From: Lumnitzera littorea
Lineage: Eukaryota > Streptophyta > Magnoliopsida > Myrtales > Combretaceae
NCBI GenBank assembly: GCA_024138015.1
Contig: JAMXBB010000006.1
Location: 77,188,997 to 77,252,996, forward strand
DNA: 64,000 bases
Reading direction: 5' to 3'
Shown here piece by piece: positions 1 through 11,364 of this stretch (positions are counted from its first letter, which is position 1; every line of letters begins with the position of its first letter). A program made the position numbers and the translations under genes. The notes under the pieces were generated by a model. It did not search any database, was not told where the DNA came from, and saw only the letters and a list, made by a program, of their open reading frames with translations.

Positions 1-1368
1 AAGAATGTCTTAAGATAGTGTCAATAAAGTAGTGATAGCTCTCATGGAAGTTTGAGGTGACGTATTGACAACTTAGAATATCATATTCAAAATCTCACTT
101 ACTCTATTCAGGAGCTTACTGGTTTAGTTAGTGGCCATAGACATATTGGCTAAGGTGAAAGAAGAGAACGATCACCCACCAGTAGAAGTGGCTTTAATGA
201 GCTTGATAATGATGAGTGACAGTAAAGAAGAGCTGTCAAGCTAAGAAGAAGAGAAAACCAACCTATCTCGAGAAGAAGCAATGACAAGAGTGTTGACTTC
301 GAAGCAAATTGAGGAGCCTAAAGAAGAGAGCCAAGGTTAAGAAGAAATATGGCTGAGCAGAGGTCTAATAGAAGTAGCCAATCTAAGGTGAACTAGCTAA
401 GAATACAAGGGATGAACCCTAAGCACATAGCCAAGGACTTGACAACATCAGGCTTAAACTGCTGACCTTCGGTAGAAGTAGCCAACCTAAAGAGTTCCTT
501 AATTGGGTTCGTCGAGTCGAGAAGTTGTTTGAGTGTTATGAGTGTGATGACTAAACAAAGGTTAAGCTAGCTTCATTATCCCTTATTGAATATGTGAGCC
601 TTTGGTAGGACAAGTTAGTTGTTAAGTGAGATGCCGAAGGAGAAGAGTAGATCAAGACTTGGAGGGTTATGAAGAGGTTGATGAAGCAACACTTTGTGCC
701 GACTTACTTCAAGTAGGAGATGATCTATGCTTTCCATCACTTGAGACAGGGCCGAAACACTATCAAGGAGTACTTGCAAGAGTTTGAGACTTTAATGACG
801 AGATGCGAGATTATCGAGCCATAGGATTCACCATTGTTAGTTTCTAAGTGGACTTCGAGGCAACATTGCCGACATAGTTGAATTGCAACCATTTAACTCA
901 TCGGATGAGCTAATCAATCTGGCATTAAGAGTAGAAAGGCAAAGGTGGAGAAGGCATCAGAGGCCTACTAACCGACCTTACCCAGTTAGCCTTGAACTTG
1001 AGAAGTATGCCAAGAGAAGGCTAAAGAAGAAGATGGATAGAGGTGAGTCTAGTTAACCAAATCTAGCCAAGACAAAGAAGGTAGAGAAAGAGAGAGTACC
1101 AAACACTAAGGCCAGAGAAGTCAAATGCTTCAAGTGCTTAGGCAATGGGCATATTGCTTCTCAATGTTCGAATAAAAGGGTCATGATCTTAATGGGAAAA
1201 GGACCTAAAGCTCAAATTGAGAGTTAAAGCGACAAGAATTCGAGAGACGAGTTGCTAGAAGAGGATGTCTATATTAAGAATCTGGATGAACTCTTAGCCA
1301 TGATGAGCTAATGAGTCGACCTGAAGGCAAATCCCAAACAAAGAGAAAATTTATTTCATATTCGATGC
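1..1368 (+). pseudogene. Ty3/gypsy gag remnant with zinc knuckle
   Basis: Decayed capsid/nucleocapsid (gag) region of a Ty3/gypsy element that begins upstream of the window. Seen directly: a coiled-coil-like N-terminal part near 64-125, a gag core from about 480 to 930 with the recognisable pieces EFLNWVRRVEKLFECYE and EYLQEFETLMTRCE, and one CCHC zinc knuckle at 1126-1167 (CFKCLGNGHIASQC) with all four ligands kept. Such gag proteins pack the element RNA into cytoplasmic particles. Many in-frame stops (mostly TAG or TAA) and frame changes make it non-functional. It runs straight into the protease remnant on the same strand. The same gag and protease type recurs in the element at 53412-59957. 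It belongs to the chromovirus-like branch by appearance; I cannot fix the lineage. Confidence 0.85.
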
Positions 1369-1844
1369 TTGGTGAATGAGAAAACCTGTTCCCTAGTTGT
1401 TGATGGAGGAAGCTACACCAACATCATTTCTACCGAGCTAATAGAGAAGATGAAATTGCAAACCTACCCACATCCCCGACCATATGGATTGAAGTGGTTT
1501 AATGACAGGGGTATGGTCCATGTGCATAAAAGAGCTCAAATAACATTCATGGTAGGGCGATATGAGGATGAGATTGAATTTGATGTGGTTCTTATGAATG
1601 TCGCAAATTTACTTCTTAGCCGACCGTAGGGGTATGACTGGAAAGTGATCCATGATGGCTTCCTTAATACTTACACAGTTTAGAAGGATGGGAAGAGTTA
1701 TTGCTTGACCTCCATGAATGTTGAGGAAGTCTAGAGCAACTTAACACCCATGGTGAAGAGAAAAGGGAAGAGAAGTTTGTTCGGCATCTCAGCCTATGCT
1801 TATTATTTAGTGTCAAGGACGACTTCTTTTTGGCCTTACAATAA
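1369..1844 (+). pseudogene. Ty3/gypsy aspartic protease remnant, pol missing
   Basis: Protease remnant continuing the gag region. The open stretch 1369-1629 shows the active-site loop VVDGGSYTN, where D-G-G replaces the usual D-S/T-G, as is common in this branch, followed by the conserved PRPYGLKWFND segment and a LLLSRP end that matches the usual LLGRPW. A stop at 1627 and others after it break the frame. Homology continues to about 1800, where the linker before reverse transcriptase should begin, and then an LTR starts at 1845. No reverse transcriptase, RNase H or integrase is found. Either the pol part was deleted, or this is a derivative carrying only gag and protease between LTRs. Confidence 0.8.
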
Positions 1845-3336
1845 TGATGGGAATTAACCTATGACTATCTCCAAGTTGAGGCCTACTTGTCCCAAGCCGA
1901 TACCGACCTACCAAAAGCTGAAGTCGACCTATTCTAACTTAAGGCCAAATTGTTTAATGCAAAGGCCGATCATTTTTTATTGAGGTTGAGCTAACACCAA
2001 AAGACCGAGGGGAAGAAAAGGAGCCACTTAGCATTAAGTCTATCATTTGCTGAGAAGACAAGAGACCATATAACCAAGGACTTAAGGCTAAAGATCTACT
2101 TGGCACGGCATGGAAAAACTATTGTGGGTTGACCTTTTAGATATCTCGGCCAAGCATTGCGAGACTTCAAGGACTCTTCCTTAAACCTAAACATCCAACT
2201 ACCAACCCCATCTAGTTCATATCCTATTCCTTCCCAGACAAGCTAAATGACTGCATGTCGACTTCTTTTATTAAACGTACAATTTTGTACTCTTGTGAAT
2301 ATTTTAATTATGGGCCTATTCTTTAGGGTTTATGACACATCTTAGTATAGCACAGGATGTACCATTAAATAGGAATACTTGTTTATACTCAACAAAATTT
2401 ATATTTATAACAAAAGAGTATTATAATGGAGTTCAGCTTTATACCTTTTTATACAAAAAGCACATCCATCAAACTTATCCAAACCTAAAATACAGTATAT
2501 ATATATATTTTCATATGTACAGGTCCTTTATAGAAATAACAACAATATATTACAAAACTTCTTCAAAAGTGGCTGAATCCATCTTAAGTGCTCTTAAAAA
2601 ACTTTTTCCCCCAACTAATGTTGCCTTATCAATTCTCTTCATAACTTGAGGATACATAAGTATCCCCTTAACCCTATGTGAGCTAAGTGAGAGTGGATAA
2701 AACAAAGCATAGAACAAGTACAATACATATTTACGAAGATCAATACTATAAGATATTCAATTTCATAATCCAAGTTACCAATACAAACTATTTACATAGG
2801 AAATTCATGCTATGATCATGCACATGATATGCATCGGTACTAATATCCTATACTTTTCCAATTCTCCATCCAGTTAGTCGACATACTCGAGCATCTAGAT
2901 ACTACATCTAGGAACCTAAGGCAATAAGGAACTACTTAAGAGTAGGACCCCCAACAAAACCACCCACTGTGGTTTGAAAATCCAACAAATGGTCAGTCAC
3001 ACATCGTGGCTAGAATGAGTTGAGCAGTGCAGTTCTATATGCTCAAAAGCCAACTCAACAGTGTTTAAGCTTTTAAAAACTCGACCCGTAGCTTCTTTCG
3101 TGCCATGCCATAAATGTAGTATATAGTACAATAACTTAGTATCAAGCATGAATCCTAAGTCTCGCATTATAAACAATTAAACTATCTCAATTCTAGCTTT
3201 GTTTCTCAACTTCATATTACATTCTTTCATATAGGATTCACTTCGATGAACACCCTAAAGAATAATTTAGTTTCTAAGTTTTCGAAATAGAAACACATAT
3301 CAATGGATCAACTTTATATGAGGAAACATTTCACTC

Positions 3337-4240
3337 TGATACGGACCAATGGTAGTGAATCTCGAAAACCTAAAATGGATAGAATGGGTTTGATGAATAG
3401 GAAGTGAAATGGTTGGTTTCAATGGTGAATGTAAATAGATATCACACACTAAGACACAAATAAAATCAGTGATTTGAGCTCAAAATAGAGTTCGATACAA
3501 CTCACGAACACTAAATATTGCTTAGGATTCAAATGAGGGTTAGATGCAACTCACTAACCAATTCAAATGAGAAGGTTCACCACAATCTTGGGGTTAAGAA
3601 CGATAAGAATTTAGGAGGGATTAATGAGTCTAATCAACACTTGATAATCCGACAATGCCAGCTCAAGAGCAGCCTTGCTTAAAAAGGGAAAGATTCTAAA
3701 ACATAAGAATATACTCTTTTATCTAATTTCATATATCTATGATGTTTATAGATGTTGCTATTTATAGTAAGTCATAAACCCTAATGATAAAACTGTAAAT
3801 ATTGCATGAGGCCTTAAACCTTAAAGAATTGGACCCATAAAAAAAAAACATGTATAAGAATACAAAACTATGCATTTTACAGGGGGAGTCAACAAGTAGT
3901 CACTCGGCATGTCTTAGAAGGAGTAGTATCCGAACTAGACAGGGTCGACAACTAGATGTACAAGTTTAGGAAGGAGCCCCTGAACTCTCATATGGCTTAG
4001 TCAAAACACTAGAGAAGTCAACCCACAATTGCTAAACACTAAAGTTAGTCAACAATAGTCTCTCTGTATCGTACCGAGTGGATCCCACTCTTGGCAACGT
4101 GGTCTCTCAGCTACTCAGTTGATGACAAACTGGTTGCTGAGTGGTTATTTTTCTTCCTATCATCCTCCTAAGCATTGATCGGCCTTGACTTCAGACAAGT
4201 CTACCTCGGCTTGAATGTAATCGGAGGCTGATTCCCATCT
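3337..4240 (-). repeat. Solo LTR of the gag-protease family, nested in the solo LTR
   Basis: A 904-bp LTR, TGATACGG at 3337 to CCCATCT at 4240 (expected CA at the end, one base changed), flanked by the perfect 5-bp duplication CACTC at 3332-3336 and 4241-4245. Read on the minus strand it aligns with 1845-2332 plus 6950-7452, including the TATA region (3756-3768, TGCTATTTATAGT on the plus strand). It interrupts the Tekay-like LTR exactly where the intact copies read ...ACATTTTACTTTTTC then ATTCAACA. No coding sequence is inside. Confidence 0.85.
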
Positions 4241-4431
4241 CACTCATTCAACAGAATCATGTACTCAGTCAATCCAACACATTATTACAGTTCATTACAT
4301 AAGTGACTCCAAGTTAAGTAGATATAGGTCTACTTACACAAAAGTAGAAATATCCGCTTACCAAAGCTTGATAGTAGCATAAAGTCCTAAGCTTTATGAT
4401 GTGGTCCTTTTTCACCTATCACACCTAAGAA

Positions 4432-6590
4432 AATACACATGAACCCTAAGCCAAATAAGGGTCGAGCTCAAACTCTTATAAACTTTCATTACCACATTTT
4501 GTTTAAAACTTCATTTGATCGTATCTTATTCATTCTTTATTCAATTTTAGTAAACTTTATATCACCATGTTAGTTATTTTGAGTACTACTAATTATTAAG
4601 AAATAAGATTAATTAGTATGGTTATAAGCTTGAAAATATCCTTTCTTGCTACTAACTTGATTGTATGTTATTGTAACTCCATAATTAACCCGAATAAACT
4701 TTAGTCTTAAACTAAATATCTTAAAAATTATACTTTCCAAACTTGTCTAGCAACCCTTAATATATCCCAAAGTGTTGAAAATATATTACCAATAATAATA
4801 TGCGGCTTCAGGTGTATTGAAACATAAAATATATTTAAATTTCAGAACAATTGTCATCAGAGATATCTTCCATAAAAGTCATAAATATCTGTTTGTCACA
4901 TATTTCTCCAAAATTAGTTATTATGAAGCTCACAGTGGCTAAGTGTATCTATTTAACCTATTATTACTTTGCTATAATTTTCCCTATAACTAGATTATAC
5001 ACTTTGTTTCCATCAAAATATCAAATATTACTATGGCATAGGATTGGCAATATTATGAAAAGTTCCTTATAGTAATTGAAGTGATTTGTATGCTACTCCT
5101 ATAATAAATAGCATGAACACGAATTAAATTCACTAGAATGCTACCTTAAATTAGAGACCACAACTAAAATGTGGCTCACCTTATATTTTTAGTAAGTGAT
5201 TTTGGATCCCAAGGCCTCCACTGAATGCTCTAGGATATAGACATCTTGATGGTTTGGCTACTTGTAGTTATTATAGACTTGCAGTTGTAGAGAATACACC
5301 AACATATGTAGTTTGTCTATTGGACTAAGCTTAACCTACTTCTTTCAATGCTTTCCCCTATTATTTCCTAAGGTAATTTTAAGAGTAACCCTATTCTCCT
5401 AGATTCCTTTATCCTAATATCTAGTTGCTAAACTCCTTCAACATTACCTATGATGGACTTATATTGCACTTGGAGTTAGAGAAAATGGATCAATGAAATC
5501 CACATCCTTTTCCTACTTTTTGCAAATGAAATCCACATGTCCTTTATCCTATATATATAGAGCTTGATGACGATGGGAGGTTTGCTTTATATTCACGCAT
5601 ATTAAGTTGATTAATAATTCTTCATCTGCAAGGATTGAAAATGAATTCTAGCAAGCGGTATAATGCTACTATTGGCCGATAATAATAATAATATTATACT
5701 AAATGCATATCTCCTCATTGTCGAGATTCATTCCATTCTATCCTCAAATTTGCTGACTATTATACATTAGAGCCAATAAATTTTAAGGAATCAAAATGTG
5801 GCTCGACCTCAAGCGATCATCACTCTTTTTTTTTTTTTAATTTACCTTATTTTAAAAACAATTTTTTTATCATACATATATATATATATATATATATANA
5901 GAGTATGTGCAATTTTTCTAATCTCATGATGGCTAGTCAACATCGTGTAACGGGATTTGCTTAACTATGCAGTGCATCTAATTTAATTGCTTAAAAACCT
6001 TGGTTGCTTAGTATTAGATATATGCTATTGTCTCCATCTTACTTATAGACCAAGTTGACGCTCATTTCCTTATGGTTGTTTTGCAAGTTTCCCCAATAGA
6101 GAATGTAGTCGGGGAGTGAAATTCAAGATTACTTGACTAGATTTCTATTCGGTTTATCAATTATACTAACTTTTAAGAAAACTAATAAGGTCTCCTTAAG
6201 TAACCCATAGTTTTCAATTAATGAAATTTATCCCATGCTCTATAAGCCTATAGATTTTAGTAAAATTTTAGTAGATATTATATCTTTTTGTAACAATATA
6301 GTTTTTGGAATTTTTATTAAATACAAGGTTTTATCTTTCATTCAATTTTTAACTTAATTTTTTTTTACTTGAAATTTAAGTTGTAAAAATTATTTTTTAG
6401 AATTTATTTATAAAAGTTACACCACAAGTTAATTTTTACCAGGTACTAAATGAGGCGCTTCCAAGCAGTGGAGTGGTAAGTGTCTCATATAGGCTATACC
6501 TACATTAGCAACTAAGGCGGCTAGCTTTTAGCGTATGTTAGTTTATATGACAAGGCTATTACAACTCTCTAGTTTGGGGCATAACGTATA
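4432..6590. other. Unassigned 2.2-kb segment inside the solo LTR
   Basis: Sequence with no match to the Tekay-like LTR or to any other repeat in this window that I can see. It replaces about 500 bp of the LTR (counterpart 12656-13165). It is AT-rich and contains an (AT)n run at 5870-5898 and an ambiguous base N at 5899. Short open frames exist, for example 73 codons at 4851-5072, but none resembles a known protein. It could be a further old insertion whose ends have decayed, or filler DNA from a repaired break. Confidence 0.5.
5870..5900. repeat. (AT)n microsatellite with ambiguous base
   Basis: Alternating AT run ending in an N at 5899. The only ambiguous base in the window lies here, so the repeat length was probably uncertain in assembly. 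Confidence 0.9.
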
Positions 6591-6996
6591 CTTACTACAT
6601 ATAATGCATATCATATGCAAATATATATATATATATTATATAATTCAACTTCATTTATTATTTTTATAAGCTAAATAACTTATCTCTGATATCTCATTAT
6701 ATCAAAATTCTTGAATTTCGTGTTTTTGATATTTATTGAATTTAGTAATAAATTAACGTTTTCTTAAATTAATATTTTTATATAATTTATTTTGAGAAAT
6801 TAACTTTACTTGAATTACTTTATCTAATTTTTCTAACCTTACTATGAAGTTTAAAATTAAACGGAGATAATAGCCTAACGCCCTAAATTTAGGAGCTCGG
6901 ATCTTAGGGTAATTGTATGAACTCAAAACCTTATGGGTATTACAATTTAAGGCCTTGTATATTATTTACAATTTTACCACTAGGGTTTAAAACTTG

Positions 6997-7007
6997 CTAT
7001 AAATAGC
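6997..7007 (+). promoter_or_regulatory. TATA box of the gag-protease LTR
   Basis: CTATAAATAGC lies in the second half of the LTR, about 450 bp from its 3' end, and is kept in the inverted copy at 3756-3768. It has the form of a plant RNA polymerase II TATA box and would drive plus-strand transcription from the LTR. The split of the LTR by the nested solo LTR separates it from most of U3. Confidence 0.65.
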
Positions 7008-7452
7008 AATATTTGTAATTAACAAATAATCGGACAATGAAGAATATATCCATACTTAGAACTTTTCTCTTTCAAGTAAGGCTACTCGTGAGCTCTAGAG
7101 CTTGCATTTGCTAGATTATTGAGTGTTGATTAACTCATTAATCTTTCTTATGTTCTTATCAATCTTGTTCTTAAGATTATAGCAAACGTCTTTATTTGAA
7201 CAAGTTAGCTAGTCACATCAAACCTCTTATTTGAAACTCAAGTGACATTTAGTGTTCGTGAGTCATATCAAACACTATTTCAAGCTTAATCCCTAACTGT
7301 GTTCATGTCTTGGTATATGATATCTATATGCATTCACCGTCAAACCCAAGTGTAACCCTCCCCCCACCTTACCCCTCAATTTTACTTCCTATTCTTCATA
7401 TACACTTGAACCCCTAACTACCCATTTTAGTGTAAGACCTACTGCCGTATCA

Positions 7453-8700
7453 CTAGCCAACTCTTAAAGCGTTGTCCTGACTTACATGTTCTCCTTTAGG
7501 GTTCTAGCCAGCTCAATGAATGCTATTCCATTTCACATTTTCTTAAGGTTCTAGCTAGCTCAATGAGTGCTATTCTATTTCGATTTCTCCTCAAGGTTCT
7601 AGCCAGCTCAAGAATCGTCATACCATCTCACATTCTCCTCTAAGATTTTAGCCAACTTAAGGAGCACTATCTTGTTTCACATTTCTCTCTAGGGTTTTAG
7701 CTAGCTCAAGGAGCACTATCCCACAATCTCTTTTAGGGCTCTAGCTAACTCAAGAAGCATTGTCCTAAGTAGGTTCTCATTTAGGGTGTTAGCCAACTTA
7801 AGGAGTACTTTACCAATTTCGCTTAGGTTAGTCAGCTCAAAGGTGTACGCCTAGGCTTCAATTTCCTTTTTAAGGTCTTAGTTAGCTCAAGGAGCACTTT
7901 ACCTATTCACCTAGGTTAGTCAACTCAAAGAAGCATAACTAAGTTCTCATTTAGGGTCATAGCTAGCTTAAGGAGCGCTTGGCCTGTTTACCTAAGTTAG
8001 TTAACTTAGAGGAGCATGACCAAGTTATCTAAATCAATTCTCATTTAAGGTTGCTAGTCTTTTAGAAATACTCCCACCTAGGTTAGTTAGCTTAAAGGAG
8101 CACTTCTAGATTTTCTCATATCGATTCTAATTTAGGGTTGCTAATCCTTAGAGATGCTCCCACTTAGGTTAATAAGCTTAGAGGTGCACTTCTAGGTTTT
8201 CTAAATTGATTCTTATTTATGATTGTTAGTCCCTTAGAAACACTCCCGCTTAGGTCAATTAGGTTAGAGGAGTACTTCTAGGTTTTCTCAAATTGATTCC
8301 TATTTAGGATTACTAGCCACTAGAGATAGTCCCGCTTAGGTTAGTCAGCTTAAAGTTGCACTTCTATGTTTTCTAAATCAATTCTCATTTAGTCCCCTCG
8401 AGACACTCCTACCTAAGCTTAGAGGAGCACTTCCAAGTTTTCTTAAATCTATTCCAATTTAGGGTTACTAGTCCCCTAGAGATGCTCCTACCTAGTTTAG
8501 TCAAGTCAAAGAAACATTTCTAAGTTTCCTAAATCAATTCTTATTTAAGGTTGCTAGTCTCCTAGAGACACTCACGCCTAGGTTAGTCAACTTAGAGAAA
8601 TACTTTTAGGTTTTCTCAAATTGATTCCAATTTAGGATTACTAGTCCTCTAGAGACAATCCCATCAAGGTTAGTTAGCTTAAAAAGGTACAACCAGGTCT
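7453..8700 (+). repeat. Tandem-repeat array upstream of the Tat-like 3' LTR
   Basis: Two linked arrays. From about 7495 to 8060 a short unit of roughly 45-65 bp recurs around the motif TTCTAGCCAGCTCAA. From about 8066 to 8700 a longer unit of about 77-90 bp recurs about eight times, starting near 8069, 8157, 8243, 8329, 8406, 8487, 8570 and 8659. It is built around CTAGGTTAGTCAGCTTA, then TTCTAGGTTTTC, then TTGCTAGTCCC and AGAGATGCTCC. There is no open frame. Tat/Ogre elements typically carry such arrays between integrase and the 3' LTR, which fits the polypurine tract at 8929 and the LTR at 8942. Confidence 0.85.
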
Positions 8701-8928
8701 CAAACTTTTTTTTCTAGTTAGCTCCTAAGGCATTAGACCTTTCAAAAACTCATTATCTCAATCAACTCTTAGAGCGCCTTCTCTCTTTTTTATCTTTTCA
8801 CTAAATCCTTAGTAAATCAAGCTTAGGACAATTAGTTAGTTGTAATGCTTGTTAAGGTAAATTCATCATTAAGGAAAAAATGATGTTGCTTTTTTCTTTG
8901 TGACAAAGTTTTACTCAAATTTTATCAT

Positions 8929-8941
8929 AAAAAGGAGTAGC
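8929..8941 (+). other. Polypurine tract of the Tat-like element
   Basis: AAAAAGGAGTAGC immediately before the LTR start at 8942. It matches the corresponding tract AAAGAGGAGTAAT before the LTR at 53301, and the 25 bp upstream are also alike. It primes plus-strand DNA synthesis in reverse transcription and marks 8942-11364 as a 3' LTR. Confidence 0.8.
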
Positions 8942-9242
8942 TGTAAATACCTCATTTTTTCTCTCCCTATAATTTTAGATTTTTTTTTTTAGAATAGGGT
9001 AAAAGGTCCTAATTTAGAAAGAGTACAAAAAAATGGAAAATTTAGAAAAAATTACAAAAAATAGAAAATTCATAAAAAGCACAAAAATAAAAAATTTAGA
9101 TAAAACTATAAAATAAATAAATAAATAATGTGGATAATTTAAAATAAGATAGGAAAAATTTAACATAACTTTAAAAAAAAAAAATCTAGCCTAAGTTGAC
9201 CTAGGCTATATATGCAATTTGATTACATATATAGATAAGGCA

Positions 9243-9325
9243 CAAGCCAATAGCCTATTGGTAATACACTTGGACTTAGCATTGTAATAATGAAAAAGGT
9301 CATGGGTTCGAATCCCCCAAAGTGC
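9243..9325 (+). other. tRNA-like segment with pol III A and B box motifs inside the LTR
   Basis: TAGCCTATTGG at 9251-9261 resembles an A box, and GGTTCGAATCC at 9305-9315 is an exact B box. The text between is tRNA-like but does not fold into a full cloverleaf that I can see, so it is not called a tRNA gene. The related LTR fragment keeps a degenerate version at about 31907-31990. It may be a tRNA-derived SINE remnant that became part of the LTR family. Confidence 0.55.
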
Positions 9326-9755
9326 ATGCTTATGCATTTTATTTTTCTAGCCAAATAAAGATTACGCGATGTACTACCATTAGACCACATGTCATGTGGT
9401 GACATGTGTTGACACGTAGCGAACGACAACCCATCTATATGGCACTATGTTAGCATCATTTTCTTTCCCATCATTTCCTTTTCATTTATTTTCCTTAAGT
9501 TTCTTGCTTGCACTAGCCCAACCCCCTTACTTTGCCATGATTTTTCTTGTGTTTTCTACATACAATCACATGGACTAATGGAGGAATCTTGTTCCCTGCA
9601 TGGCCTTCTTCACATTTGACCCAAAAACAAGGCCATATTCATTAGTTTTAGTTATCAAATTGGCTGAGAAAATCAAGGAAAGCTTAAAGTCTATAGTTTG
9701 CATTTATGGCCAATTCTACTGTTATTCACTTTTCAAGATTACATAAGCTTGCAAG

Positions 9756-9766
9756 TATATAAAAAG
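9756..9766 (+). promoter_or_regulatory. TATA box of the Tat-like LTR
   Basis: TATATAAAAAG followed by GGCC, in the first third of the LTR, a good plant TATA box. It lies about 170 bp upstream of the C-rich block, which would then be the transcribed leader. Confidence 0.6.
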
Positions 9767-10600
9767 GGCCTTCCCCATCGTCATTCGATAGCAAGCTCTC
9801 ATCCCCAAGCTTGAAAAAAGACCATCCCAATCTCTCTCTAGTTCTAAGCTCAAGCATGGTAGCCTCTATTACTTACTATCATGGCCTCTAAAACTATGGC
9901 TAACATCTCCAAGACCTAAGCTTTCCATTCCATCCCCTTATGACCTCCAACGTAGCTTCTATTACTCGTTACCAACAAACCCTCGTCACCAATGCAAACC
10001 CCATTCGAAACCACCAACTCTACCACTTTTATACCAGAATGGCCATCACGGCTGACTTCGTCACATCCTTAAAACCAAGACCTAACTCCCCTTTGATCTC
10101 TAGTGACCACCACCGAGTTAGGACTACCACCACCACCACTATATCTACTCCAACCACCACGAATAGCCACCATTCACTATAGCACCATCCCAACACCCAC
10201 CCACCTCCCCCCCTTTGTTAATAAGATTGACACAAAACTGCTCTTACCCATGCAAAAATCAGCCCGAAAACCACCCAAAAGAACCCCTCTTGGCGATTGC
10301 TCTTTGTCCTTATGCGACTCGTTTTCAACCTATGGAGCTCCCGATCCAACCCAACCCAACCAAGCTAACCCAATTTGTACACCCTAATCTTGCTCTAGTT
10401 AGTTTAGTCCTTTTTTTATTTGATTCTTATCATTTTTTTTTTCTTCTTCTTTATTTATTTATCTCAAATGTAAATTCAACTAAAAAAAATCATAAAAAAG
10501 AAGAAGAAAAAGAAAAAAAATTATAGAAAAAGAAAAAAAAAAGATGAAGAGGAGAGCTTAGTTTATTTTACTTTCTCTTTGCTTTAGTCCAAAAAAGTAA

Positions 10601-10635
10601 ATAATAATAATAACAATAATAATAATAATAATAAT
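10601..10635. repeat. (AAT)n microsatellite
   Basis: About eleven AAT units with one AAC interruption, inside the Tat-like LTR next to purine-rich runs. Confidence 0.9.
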
Positions 10636-11364
10636 GGAAAAAATAAAAATAGAAAGTTTTATCACTTAGAAAAAAATTCTTCCAAAATAAATTTTAATTA
10701 ACCATTTTTCAAAATTATAACTTGTTCTTAGAATTTTTCTAAAAAATAAACACATCAAATTAAGACTTTGTTTTCTAGAATTTTTCTTGAAACAAAATTA
10801 AAGAGTTAAGAAACTTAAACCCAACCATTTTCTCAAATTAAAATCAACTAACACATTAGAATTTTGTGAGTGAACTATGGAAATTCTAATCCCTAATAAG
10901 GGGTATATAGGCACATATAGGGCGACTTAAAATAGGGAAATCTTTTTATTTTCCATTTTGCAATTTTTTTTTTGTTAGTTTTTATGCAAATAGAACTAGT
11001 TCATTGTGAATATATAATTAGCTAGACAAGTATTTTAAAGATAACGTTAAATTTCAAAACTTGAAAGTGGTACCTATTAGGGTTTAATAAGTTAGGCCTC
11101 GGACTTAAAAATCTAGTTTTCAAAACCGTTTTTAAAAAATTAGTTTTATCGAAAGATCGGTAGCTAAGTTATAACCAATCCACTCTTGGTTATAACTTAA
11201 CTCTTCTTTCTGACTCTAGATAGGTGGCAACTCTACAGTTTTTTCAAATGAAAAAACTAAGTTTTCCTTAATTCTTAGTTTAAGGCTAATATTAAATGGG
11301 TAAATTTTAATATTGATCAAATTAAGGAAAATATATAAAAATAGGGAAAAATCTAAGCTCGACA

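Larger units (their letters stand above)
2333..6944 (-). repeat. Solo LTR of the Tekay/Del-like family, rearranged
   Basis: Starts TGACACATCTTAG at 2333 and ends GGGTATTACA at 6944, matching both LTRs of the complete element at 11450-20353. No coding region lies between the two ends, so this is a solo LTR. Flanks 2328-2332 (GTTTA) and 6945-6949 (ATTTA) form a 5-bp target duplication with one G/A difference. Homology to 11450-12655 covers 2333-3336 and 4246 to about 4431; homology to about 13165-13480 resumes at about 6590-6640. The stretch between holds unrelated sequence (4432-6590) in place of about 500 bp that carries the family's TATA box. A second solo LTR sits at 3337-4240. Confidence 0.85.
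1845..7452 (+). repeat. LTR of the gag-protease element, split by a nested solo LTR
   Basis: The LTR begins TGATGGGAATTAACC at 1845 and ends CCGTATCA at 7452. It is interrupted by the solo LTR 2333-6944, so the LTR itself is about 990 bp (1845-2332 plus 6950-7452). The boundaries come from alignment by eye with an inverted second copy of the same family at 3337-4240: both share the start, the segment with CTATAAATAGC, and the CCGTATCA end. It is probably the 3' LTR of the gag-protease remnant at 1-1844. No polypurine tract is visible just before 1845, which supports an internal deletion. No downstream primer site follows 7452. Confidence 0.75.
8942..11364 (+). repeat. 3' LTR of a Tat-like element
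   Basis: Starts TGTAAATACCTCATTTTTTC and ends AAGCTCGACA, the same kind of ends as the Tat/Ogre LTRs at 39927-42311 and 53301-62032 (TGTAGACACC ... CTTGACA / CTCGACA). Length 2.4 kb. Inside are an A-rich zone (8990-9180), a tRNA-like segment (9243-9325), a TATA box (9756), a C-rich G-poor block (about 9930-10390), purine-rich runs (10495-10545), an (AAT)n run, and a terminal zone (11200-11364) similar to 61900-62032. Proline- and threonine-rich short frames in the C-rich block are by-products of base composition. A truncated relative lies at 31446-32310. Confidence 0.8.

Noticed and set aside
4851..5072. 73-codon open frame in the unassigned segment
   Set aside because: No recognisable protein similarity, no flanking gene structure, and composition follows the AT-rich surroundings.
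9243..9325. A true tRNA gene
   Set aside because: Only A-box-like and B-box motifs fit; acceptor and anticodon arms do not form a convincing cloverleaf.
9940..10526. Three overlapping Pro/Thr-rich open frames
   Set aside because: They lie in the C-rich, G-poor block of an LTR, where stops are rare by composition; no homology.
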